Part shown: in pieces, positions 1-5,425 of the stretch
How positions within the stretch are numbered: position 1 is the stretch's first letter
Layout of the letters: each line of letters opens with the position of its first letter
DNA from: an uncultured bacterium
GTDB taxonomy: Bacteria > Bacillota > Clostridia > Oscillospirales > Oscillospiraceae
Direction: 5' to 3'
Assembly (NCBI GenBank): GCA_905214155.1
Contig: CAJMLC010000075.1
Coordinates: 1 to 9,000 of the forward strand
Length of the DNA stretch: 9,000 nucleotides
Notes under the pieces: model-generated
Database searches by the model: none
What the model saw: the letters and a program-made list of their open reading frames with translations, nothing else
Told to the model about the DNA's origin: nothing
Program-made: the position numbers and the translations under genes

Positions 1-191
1 TGCAGGAGATCTTCGCCAGCGGCACCGCGGCGGTCATCTCGCCGATCGGCTGGCTGAACGTGATGGGCACGGATGTGCAGGTCGCGGACGGGACGGTCGG
101 CCCCGTGGCGCAGAAGCTCTACGACACACTCTACGGCATGCAGACCGGCACCGTCGCGGACGATATGGGCTGGACTTATCGGCTGATTTAA
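1..191 (+). CDS. ilvE: Branched-chain amino acid aminotransferase, C-terminal part
   Basis: The frame enters from the left edge and ends at TAA 189-191, leaving 62 residues of the C-terminus. It contains the segment FASGTAAVISPIGWL followed by GPVAQKLYDTLYGMQTG. This is the typical end of fold-type IV, PLP-dependent branched-chain aminotransferases, where the GTAAV turn helps bind the cofactor phosphate. The enzyme interconverts leucine, isoleucine and valine with their 2-oxoacids, using glutamate/2-oxoglutarate in the cytoplasm. Some clostridial homologues also transaminate 2-oxo-4-methylthiobutyrate, which would suit the methionine genes downstream, but nothing here tests that. The catalytic lysine and start codon lie outside the window. 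The metY promoter overlaps its last codons, so the two genes may be transcribed separately. Family assignment is fairly certain; exact substrate preference is not. Confidence 0.88.
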   Translation, partial: QEIFASGTAAVISPIGWLNVMGTDVQVADGTVGPVAQKLYDTLYGMQTGTVADDMGWTYRLI

Positions 192-199
192 GGTATAAT
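171..199 (+). promoter_or_regulatory. Predicted sigma-A-type promoter for metY-metA
   Basis: A perfect TATAAT (194-199) lies 17 bp downstream of TGGACT (171-176), which matches TTGACA at 4 of 6 positions. The promoter overlaps the last codons and stop of ilvE. The expected start of transcription is near 206, inside the left arm of the hairpin at 204-227, giving a leader of about 65 nt before the metY ATG. This is a pattern match only; no transcript data were available. Confidence 0.55.
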
Positions 200-203
200 T
201 TCC

Positions 204-227
204 ATCAGGGCGCGAAAGCGCCCTGAT
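204..227 (+). terminator. 10-bp hairpin with GAAA loop after ilvE (terminator or 5' leader stem)
   Basis: Bases 204-213 pair perfectly with 218-227 around a GAAA tetraloop (214-217). It starts 13 nt after the ilvE stop and is followed only by a very short T run (227-229). It could therefore be a weak intrinsic terminator for ilvE. Because the predicted metY start site falls at about 206, it could instead be a stem at the 5' end of the metY mRNA. A second small hairpin (241-245 with 249-253) follows, just before the metY ribosome binding site GGAG at 261-264. No known riboswitch architecture was recognised. Confidence 0.5.
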
Positions 228-270
228 TTCCGATCTGATCCCCCGATGCGGGGCCGAAAAGGAGACGATC

Positions 271-1551
271 ATGGCAGAACTCGGACTTGGGACGCGGTGC
301 GTACAGGCGGGCTATACGCCGGGAAACGGCGAGCCGCGGCAGATCCCCATCATTCAGAGCACCACATTCAAATACGACACCAGCAGCGCGATGGGCAAGC
401 TCTTCGACCTTGAGGCCGACGGCTATTTCTACTCCCGCCTGCAAAACCCGACGAACGACCATGTCGCGGCGCGCATCGCCGCGCTCGAGGGCGGGACGGC
501 GGCGATGCTGACGGCCTCCGGCTCGGCGGCGACGTTCTTCGCCGTGTTCAACATCGCCTCATGCGGCGACCACATCGTCTCCTCGTCGAGCATCTACGGC
601 GGGAGCTACAACCTGTTCGCCGTGACGATGAAGCGCATGGGCGTGGACGTGACGTTCGTCGACCCGGACAGCACGCCGGAAGAGCTGGACGCGGCGTTCC
701 GCCCGAATACGAAGCTCGTCTTTGGCGAGACGATCGCGAACCCGGCGCTGACCGTGCTCGACATCGAGAAATTCGCCGACGCCGCGCACCGGCACGGCGT
801 GCCGCTGATCGTGGATAATACGTTCGCCACGCCCATCAACTGCCGCCCGTTCGAGTGGGGCGCGGACATCGTGACGCACTCGACGACGAAGTATATGGAC
901 GGCCATGCAGGCGCGCTCGGCGGCTGCATCGTCGACTCCGGCAGATTTGACTGGACGGCGCACGCCGAAAAATTCCCTGGCCTCTGCACGCCGGACGAGA
1001 GCTACCACGGCGTCACATATACCGAGCGCTTCGGCCTCGCGGGCGCATACATCACGAAGGCCACCGCGCAGCTCATGCGCGACATGGGCCCCACACAGTC
1101 GCCGCAGAACGCCTATTATCTGGCGCTCGGCCTCGAGAGTCTGCATGTGCGCGTCAAGCGTCACTGTGAGACTGCACAAAAGGTGGCCGAGTTTTTGCAG
1201 CAGAATGACCAGGTCGCGTGGGTGCGCTACTGCGGCCTGCCCGGCGACAAATACTATGAACTCGGACAGAAATACCTGCCGAACGGCTCCTGCGGCGTCG
1301 TGTCCTTCGGCGTGAAGGGCGGCCGCGCGGCGGCGGAGGACTTCATGGGCCGCCTGAAGATCGCGGCCATCGAGACGCACGTCGCCGATGCGCGCACCTG
1401 CTGCCTGCATCCGGCATCCAGCACACACCGCCAGATGAACGCGAAGGAGCTGGCCGCGGCGGGCGTCAGCGAAGAGCTGGTGCGCTTTTCGTGCGGATTG
1501 GAAGATGCGGAAGACCTGATCGCAGATCTCGATCAGGCGCTGCGCGGCTGA
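271..1551 (+). CDS. metY: O-acetylhomoserine sulfhydrylase (aminocarboxypropyltransferase)
   Basis: A 426-residue protein of the Cys/Met-metabolism PLP enzyme family (fold type I), cytoplasmic and usually tetrameric. It condenses O-acetylhomoserine with sulfide to give homocysteine and acetate. The PLP lysine is K207 in HSTTKYMDGH. D182 in VDNTFATP should contact the pyridine nitrogen, and Y54/R56 in YSRLQNPT bind the cofactor phosphate of the neighbouring subunit. Length matches the MetY class (about 420-430) rather than the shorter cystathionine gamma-synthases (about 380), and the extra segment around residues 230-260 fits MetY. The ATG is supported by GGAG at 261-264, 6 nt upstream. metA follows after 10 bp and makes the acetylated substrate, which strengthens the call. 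A close alternative is a methanethiol-using O-acetylhomoserine enzyme giving methionine directly; the sequence cannot exclude it. Confidence 0.95.
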   Translation: MAELGLGTRCVQAGYTPGNGEPRQIPIIQSTTFKYDTSSAMGKLFDLEADGYFYSRLQNPTNDHVAARIAALEGGTAAMLTASGSAATFFAVFNIASCGDHIVSSSSIYGGSYNLFAVTMKRMGVDVTFVDPDSTPEELDAAFRPNTKLVFGETIANPALTVLDIEKFADAAHRHGVPLIVDNTFATPINCRPFEWGADIVTHSTTKYMDGHAGALGGCIVDSGRFDWTAHAEKFPGLCTPDESYHGVTYTERFGLAGAYITKATAQLMRDMGPTQSPQNAYYLALGLESLHVRVKRHCETAQKVAEFLQQNDQVAWVRYCGLPGDKYYELGQKYLPNGSCGVVSFGVKGGRAAAEDFMGRLKIAAIETHVADARTCCLHPASSTHRQMNAKELAAAGVSEELVRFSCGLEDAEDLIADLDQALRG

Positions 1552-1561
1552 GGAGGACACT

Positions 1562-2497
1562 ATGCCGATCAAAATACCGAACGGCCTGCCGGCGGCCCAG
1601 ACGCTGGCGGGCGAAAACATCTTCGTCATGGACGAGACGCGCGCAGTGACGCAGGACATCCGGCCGCTGCAGATCCTGGTCCTGAACCTGATGCCGACGA
1701 AGATCGAGACGGAGACACAGCTCTCCCGCCTGCTGGGCAATACGCCGCTGCAGGTAGAGCTGGAATTCCTGCACACCTCGTCGCACGAATCGAAAAATAC
1801 GGCGAAGGAGCACCTGTTCAAATTCTATCAGGTGTTCGACCAGGTCAAAGACCGCAACTTCGACGGCATGGTCGTGACCGGTGCGCCGGTGGAGCAGATG
1901 CCGTTTGAGGATGTGGAATACTGGCAGGAGCTGTGCGAGATCATGGAATGGAGCAAGACGCACGTCTATTCCACGTTCCACATCTGCTGGGGCGCACAGG
2001 CGGGCCTCTATTACCACTACGGTATCCGGAAATACGATCTGCCGGAGAAGCTCTTCGGCGTGTTCCCGCACGTGGTGGAGCGGCGGAGCTCGATGCTGAT
2101 GCGCGGCTTTGACGACACGTTCATGGTGCCGCATTCGCGGCACACCACGATCCGCCGCGAGGAAGTGGAGGCGTGCGGCGAGCTGAAGATCCTGGCGTCC
2201 TCGCCGCAGGCGGGCATCTACGCGCTCTCAACTGAGGGCGGGCGGCAGATCTTCATCACCGGCCACTCGGAATACGACGCCGGGACGCTCCAGAAGGAAT
2301 ATCTGCGCGACAAGAACGCAGGTCTGCCGATCCATGTGCCGGAGAACTATTTCCCGGATGACGACGACACGCAGCCGCCGCGCGTCACCTGGCGCAGCCA
2401 CGCCAATCTGCTCTATCAGAACTGGCTGAACTATTTCGTCTATCAGGCGACGCCCTATGACCTCGACACGATCGAGCCGGTGTTCGCGGGCCTGTAA
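1562..2497 (+). CDS. metA: Homoserine O-acetyltransferase, MetA (HTS) family
   Basis: A 311-residue cytoplasmic enzyme of the MetA fold, related to glutamine amidotransferases, which activates the homoserine hydroxyl in the first committed step of methionine synthesis. The catalytic set falls exactly at family numbering: C142 in FHICWGAQ, and H235 and E237 in ITGHSEYD. Residue 111 is Glu (TGAPVE). In characterised MetA proteins, Glu111 favours acetyl-CoA and Gly111 favours succinyl-CoA, so the product is inferred to be O-acetylhomoserine despite the frequent database name homoserine O-succinyltransferase. This matches the upstream metY. The start is set by AGGAGG at 1551-1556, overlapping the metY stop, 5 nt before the ATG; the genes are almost certainly co-translated from one mRNA. 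Length is normal for the family (about 300-310). A strong terminator follows. Confidence 0.96.
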   Translation: MPIKIPNGLPAAQTLAGENIFVMDETRAVTQDIRPLQILVLNLMPTKIETETQLSRLLGNTPLQVELEFLHTSSHESKNTAKEHLFKFYQVFDQVKDRNFDGMVVTGAPVEQMPFEDVEYWQELCEIMEWSKTHVYSTFHICWGAQAGLYYHYGIRKYDLPEKLFGVFPHVVERRSSMLMRGFDDTFMVPHSRHTTIRREEVEACGELKILASSPQAGIYALSTEGGRQIFITGHSEYDAGTLQKEYLRDKNAGLPIHVPENYFPDDDDTQPPRVTWRSHANLLYQNWLNYFVYQATPYDLDTIEPVFAGL

Positions 2498-2510
2498 GGC
2501 AGCTATCACA

Positions 2511-2554
2511 AAACGCCCGTTCTCTGCTTTCTGCAGAGAACGGGCGTTGGTTTT
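2511..2554. terminator. Bidirectional intrinsic terminator between metA and the ABC operon
   Basis: Bases 2512-2527 pair without a mismatch with 2533-2548 around a 5-nt loop (TTTCT), giving a 16-bp stem. On the + strand it is followed by GGTTTTAT. On the - strand it is followed by TTTTGTGA, so it can end both metA (stop at 2497) and the convergent ATPase gene (stop at 2560). Stem length, loop and T runs on both sides are as expected for a shared terminator of convergent operons. Confidence 0.88.
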
Positions 2555-2559
2555 ATGTC

Positions 2560-3309
2560 TTACAAAACTTTCGAAAGGAATGCCTGCGTTCTGGGGTTCT
2601 GCGGATGGTCGAACAGCTCGTTCGGCGCGTTCTCCTCGAGGATCGCGCCGCCGTCCATGAAGATGACCCGGCTGGCGACCTCGCGGGCGAAGCCCATCTC
2701 GTGCGTGACGACGGCCATCGTCATGCCGTCCTCGGCAAGGGAGCGCATCAGGTCGAGCACCTCGCCGACCATCTCGGGGTCGAGCGCGGAGGTCGGCTCG
2801 TCGAAGAGCATGACCTCGGGCTGCATCATCAGCGCGCGGACGATCGCGATGCGCTGCTTCTGCCCGCCGGAGAGCATGGCCGGGAACGTGTCCGCCTTGT
2901 CGGGCAGACCGATGCGGGCGAGCATCGCGCGGGCCTTTTCATCGGCCTCGGCCTTGCTCAAAAGCTTGAGATGGACGGGCGCGAGCGTCAGGTTTTTCAG
3001 GACGGTCATGTTCGGGAACAGGTTGAAATGCTGGAAGACCATGCCCATCTTGCGGCGATGGAGGTCGAGATCAATCTTCTTGTCGGTGATGTCGACGCCG
3101 TTGAACCAGACGGAGCCGGACGTCGGCACCTCGAGCAGGTTGAGGCAGCGCAGCAGCGTCGATTTGCCGGAGCCGGACGGGCCGATGATGGCCACGACCT
3201 CGCCGCGGTTGATGGAGAGGTTGCAGTCGTTCAGGGCCTTGACGGCGCCGCCGTCGAATTCCTTGACCACGTGCTCGACGCGGATCAGCTCGTTATTGCT
3301 TGTCGCCAC
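2560..3309 (-). CDS. Polar amino acid ABC transporter, ATP-binding protein
   Basis: A 249-residue ATPase of the GlnQ/HisP type that powers uptake of a polar amino acid from the inner face of the membrane, working as a dimer. Walker A is GPSGSGKST (43-51), the Q-loop glutamine Q93, the signature LSGGQ (146-150), Walker B VMLFDE (166-171) with catalytic E171, and the switch histidine H203 in THEMGFA. All are intact. The usual IAIARAL after the signature reads IAIVRAL here, a minor change. The start is GTG at 3307-3309, chosen because AAAGGAGG (complement of 3317-3324) lies 7 nt upstream. The gene begins 17 bp inside the permease gene, so translational coupling is likely. Family is certain; substrate is unknown, and a gene name such as glnQ would over-interpret it. 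Confidence 0.95.
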   Translation of the reverse strand: MATSNNELIRVEHVVKEFDGGAVKALNDCNLSINRGEVVAIIGPSGSGKSTLLRCLNLLEVPTSGSVWFNGVDITDKKIDLDLHRRKMGMVFQHFNLFPNMTVLKNLTLAPVHLKLLSKAEADEKARAMLARIGLPDKADTFPAMLSGGQKQRIAIVRALMMQPEVMLFDEPTSALDPEMVGEVLDLMRSLAEDGMTMAVVTHEMGFAREVASRVIFMDGGAILEENAPNELFDHPQNPRTQAFLSKVL

Positions 3310-4024
3310 GGCGCATCCTCCTTTCGACGGCCTCGATGGCCTTGCTGGCGGGGTAGTTGATGCAGAAATAGATCAGGGCCGCGAGGGTATAGGGCGCGAG
3401 GGAGACGTAGGTCGCGCTGGCGACGGCCTTCGCGCCGAACATCAGCTCCTCCATGCCGAGCATGGAGCAGATGGACGACTCTTTGACCATCGTGACGATC
3501 TCATTGGCGAGGGCCGGCAGGACGTTTTTGATCGCCTGCGGCAGCACGACGAAGCGCATCGACGCGCCGCCGGAGAGGCCCAGCGAGCGGGCCGCCTCGG
3601 TCTGCCCCTTGTCGACAGCGAGGATGCCGGCGCGGAAGATCTCCGCGACGTAGGCCGAGCTGTTCAGCGCGAGGGCCACAACGCCGGGGATGAAGCGCGA
3701 GATGTCGGCAAAGCCGAGGATCGTGACGCGCGGGATCGAGATGGCCCCGAAGAGGCCGAAGTAGATGATCGACAGCTGCACGAGCAGCGGCGTCGACCGG
3801 AAGAGGGCGATGTACGCGCCGGAGATGCTCCGCACGATGCGGTTTTTGCTCAGCCGCATCAGCGCCAGCAGCAGCGCCGGGATGATGGCCAGCAGGACGG
3901 ACACGACAGCCAGCAGCAGCGTGTATTCCAGCCCTCGCACGAACGACGTCGCGTATTTGGGCAGGAAGGAGAAATTAAAGAAGTTCGCCTTGTTCATGTC
4001 GACGAACAGGTTGCTCCACCACAT
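3293..4024 (-). CDS. Polar amino acid ABC transporter, membrane permease
   Basis: A 243-residue integral membrane protein of the HisM/GlnP (His/Glu/Gln/Arg/opine) permease family. Hydrophobic stretches at about 33-57, 67-95, 112-134 and 205-224 are membrane segments; the family usually has about five. FRSTPLLVQ (75-83) is the family hallmark. The EAA loop that docks on the ATPase spans about 143-165 (EAARSLGLSGG... LPQAI). Only one permease gene is present, so the transporter probably uses a homodimer. The start ATG at 4022-4024 has AAAGGA (complement of 4035-4040) 10 nt upstream; a later Met10 is a possible alternative start. The 3' end overlaps the ATPase start by 17 bp. The binding-protein gene lies 168 bp upstream on the same strand. 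Confidence 0.94.
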   Translation of the reverse strand: MWWSNLFVDMNKANFFNFSFLPKYATSFVRGLEYTLLLAVVSVLLAIIPALLLALMRLSKNRIVRSISGAYIALFRSTPLLVQLSIIYFGLFGAISIPRVTILGFADISRFIPGVVALALNSSAYVAEIFRAGILAVDKGQTEAARSLGLSGGASMRFVVLPQAIKNVLPALANEIVTMVKESSICSMLGMEELMFGAKAVASATYVSLAPYTLAALIYFCINYPASKAIEAVERRMRRGDKQ

Positions 4025-4192
4025 AGAATATGGTTCCTTTCTTTGTTGTGGGAAGCCTTACTTCATTTGGCTCTGGAAGAAGCAGGGCTTCCCTTATTTT
4101 TGATAAGGCGTCGAACGTGCGCAAAGTGCAGGGCCGGAAGGCGGCCTTGCACTTTGCAGGAAGATGGAATGACGTTTGGAATGGGGCTCTGT
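4025..4192 (-). promoter_or_regulatory. Intercistronic spacer with hairpins between binding protein and permease
   Basis: This 168-bp stretch has no gene. Its main structure is an inverted repeat, 4121-4135 with 4143-4157 (7-nt loop), which in the - strand transcript forms 10 bp plus 4 bp around one mismatch. Two further stems lie closer to the permease: 4092-4097 with 4103-4108, and 4050-4057 with 4086-4093. These two share bases and so exclude each other. No long U run follows the main stem, so it looks more like an RNA-stabilising or processing structure than a full terminator. Such spacers commonly let the binding protein be made in excess over the permease and ATPase; that role is inferred here. 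Confidence 0.5.
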
Positions 4193-5119
4193 TTAGCCTT
4201 CAGCCGGAGCGTCGGCGGAGACTTCCTCGGCCACGCCGCTCAGGGAATCGGCCAGAGAGATGAACTCTTCGATCTTGTTCTCGGCGTTGATCTTGGCGAT
4301 GGCTTCGTTGATGCCGGGGAGCAGGCCCTTCGGGTCGCCCTTCTGGACGGCGACGCAGTAGGGTTCCGCTGCGCCAAGCTCGCTGGACGCCTCGGCGATG
4401 ACGAAATCGTCGTTCTCGGCGACATACTGGTTGGCGACGCTGCCGTCGACGACCACGGCGTCGACCTTATCGTACATGAGCTGGTTGACGAGGTCAGTCA
4501 CGAGCTGGAGGGCGACAAGGTTCGCGCCGGGCATATCATTGGTGACGATGTCGGCCTTGGTCGTGCCGGTCTGGGCGCCGACGGCTTTGCCGTCAAAGTC
4601 GGCGAGGGTCTTGTACTGGTCCGCGTTCTCCTTCTTGACGAGGATCATAGGCGGATAGTCGGTGTAGTAGGGGTCGGAGAAATCAGCGGCTTCCTTGCGC
4701 TCGTCGGTCGCTTCCATCGCGGCGATGACGATGTCGAAATCGCCCTTCTGCAGGGAGGCCAGCAGATAGTCAAACGCCATGTTCTCGGTCTGGAGGGTCT
4801 TGCCGGTGTAGTCGGCGATGTACTGCGCGACGGAGACGTCAATGCCGCCGTAGACCATGTCGCCGTTGTCGTCCGGATACATGAACTCGAACGGAGCGTA
4901 GTCGGCAGACGTGCCGAAGATCAGCGTCTCGGCGGGCGCGTCGGCCTGCTCGGCGGATTCGCTGGAAGCATCGGCTTCGGTGGAGGCGTCGGCCTGTTCC
5001 GTGGTCTGGGAATCGGCGGGCGCGGCAGTGTCAGCGGGGGTAGAATTGTTGTTGGACGCGCAGGCCACCATGCCGAATACCATCAGCGCGGCCAGCGTCA
5101 GTGCAAGCAGCTTTTTCAT
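4193..5119 (-). CDS. Amino acid ABC transporter, lipoprotein solute-binding protein
   Basis: A 308-residue extracellular binding protein (SBP family 3) that would capture an amino acid and deliver it to the permease downstream. Residues 1-20 are a lipoprotein signal: MKK, a hydrophobic core, and the lipobox MVAC with lipidated C20. Residues 21-64 form a low-complexity Ala/Asp/Ser/Glu/Thr linker with EQADA twice. The folded domain runs from about 66 to 297 and shows DYAPFEF (73-79), GGIDVSVA (91-98), EATDERKEAADFSDPYY (136-152), where R141 should hold the substrate carboxylate, and GAQTGTT (181-187). The C-terminus ends in a short acidic tail after the fold. The ATG is supported by AAAAGGAG 8 nt upstream. 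A promoter is visible at 5190-5219. The substrate is not determinable; cystine, glutamine, arginine or similar are all possible. Confidence 0.94.
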   Translation of the reverse strand: MKKLLALTLAALMVFGMVACASNNNSTPADTAAPADSQTTEQADASTEADASSESAEQADAPAETLIFGTSADYAPFEFMYPDDNGDMVYGGIDVSVAQYIADYTGKTLQTENMAFDYLLASLQKGDFDIVIAAMEATDERKEAADFSDPYYTDYPPMILVKKENADQYKTLADFDGKAVGAQTGTTKADIVTNDMPGANLVALQLVTDLVNQLMYDKVDAVVVDGSVANQYVAENDDFVIAEASSELGAAEPYCVAVQKGDPKGLLPGINEAIAKINAENKIEEFISLADSLSGVAEEVSADAPAEG

Positions 5120-5189
5120 AGTCAGAACTCCTTTTCATTTCTTGCTTCCTGTTCGGATGCAATGTCGTGCATGTTTTTGTGATGGCAAC

Positions 5190-5219
5190 AGTATACAACG
5201 TTTATTCATGCAAAGTCAA
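5190..5219 (-). promoter_or_regulatory. Predicted promoter of the ABC transporter operon
   Basis: On the - strand, TTGACT (complement of 5214-5219, 5 of 6 matches to TTGACA) lies 18 bp upstream of TATACT (complement of 5190-5195, 5 of 6 matches to TATAAT). Transcription would start near 5183, giving a leader of about 63 nt. Two ATGAATA-type motifs lie here: one inside the spacer (5202-5209) and one just upstream of the -35 box (5226-5233), where a regulator could act. Confidence 0.65.
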
Positions 5220-5293
5220 GTAAAAATATTCATATTTTATGCAGTTTCTTCTGCACCGTTTTTGTGCGAACTGCCAAAGGGCAAAAATAGAGC

Positions 5294-5322
5294 TTGCAAA
5301 CGCAGGTTTTCCACCCTATAAT
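5294..5322 (+). promoter_or_regulatory. Predicted promoter of alr
   Basis: A perfect TATAAT (5317-5322) lies 17 bp downstream of TTGCAA (5294-5299, 4 of 6 matches to TTGACA). Transcription would start near 5329, giving a leader of about 97 nt. The rest of the 306-bp gap (5120-5425) holds the opposing ABC promoter, an AT-rich stretch at about 5200-5240, and the structured leader described separately. Confidence 0.6.
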
Positions 5323-5342
5323 AAAGAAAAAATCAAATGCAA

Positions 5343-5405
5343 GCCGCAAAAATCGGCGGTCATAGTCGTCCTGCGCGGGACGGCATGGCCGCCTCCGTCT
5401 GCGGC
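5343..5405 (+). promoter_or_regulatory. Structured leader of alr with three successive hairpins
   Basis: Downstream of the predicted start site three stems can form in series. They are 5343-5346 with 5354-5357 (4 bp, 7-nt loop), 5365-5372 with 5377-5384 (8 bp including two G-U pairs, GCGC loop) and 5388-5392 with 5401-5405 (5 bp, 8-nt loop). The alr ribosome binding site (5413-5417) comes 8 nt after the last stem. No U-run terminator and no known riboswitch or T-box features (specifier loop, TGG motif) were found, so any regulatory role is only a possibility. Confidence 0.3.
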
Positions 5406-5425
5406 ATGCAAACAGGAATGAATAT

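Noticed and set aside
200..270. SAM riboswitch or T-box in the metY leader
   Set aside because: Only about 65 nt lie between the predicted start and the ATG, and just two simple hairpins form. The multi-helix junction of SAM-I and the specifier/antiterminator features of a T-box are absent.
559..1821. A 420-codon open frame on the - strand opposite metY and the start of metA
   Set aside because: It is antisense to two well-supported genes, crosses their boundary, and has an Arg/Ala/Val-rich product with no recognisable domain.
1466..2143. A 225-codon - strand open frame opposite metA
   Set aside because: It is a shadow of metA codons: rich in His, Arg and Leu, with no domain.
2555..5182. 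An 875-codon open frame on the + strand across the ABC transporter operon
   Set aside because: It runs exactly antisense to three genes with clear motifs, its product is compositionally odd (rich in Asp, Gly, Arg and Val), and it lacks family features. It arises from GC-rich codon use on the other strand.
5228..5245. Classical ARG box (ArgR operator) upstream of the ABC promoter
   Set aside because: Only one half-site (TGAAT) matches well; the opposite half diverges and the palindrome is imperfect, so it is not called as a defined operator.
5239..5421. A 60-codon + strand open frame in the gap before alr
   Set aside because: It spans the alr promoter -35/-10 region and leader hairpins, has no ribosome binding site, and gives an unrecognisable product.
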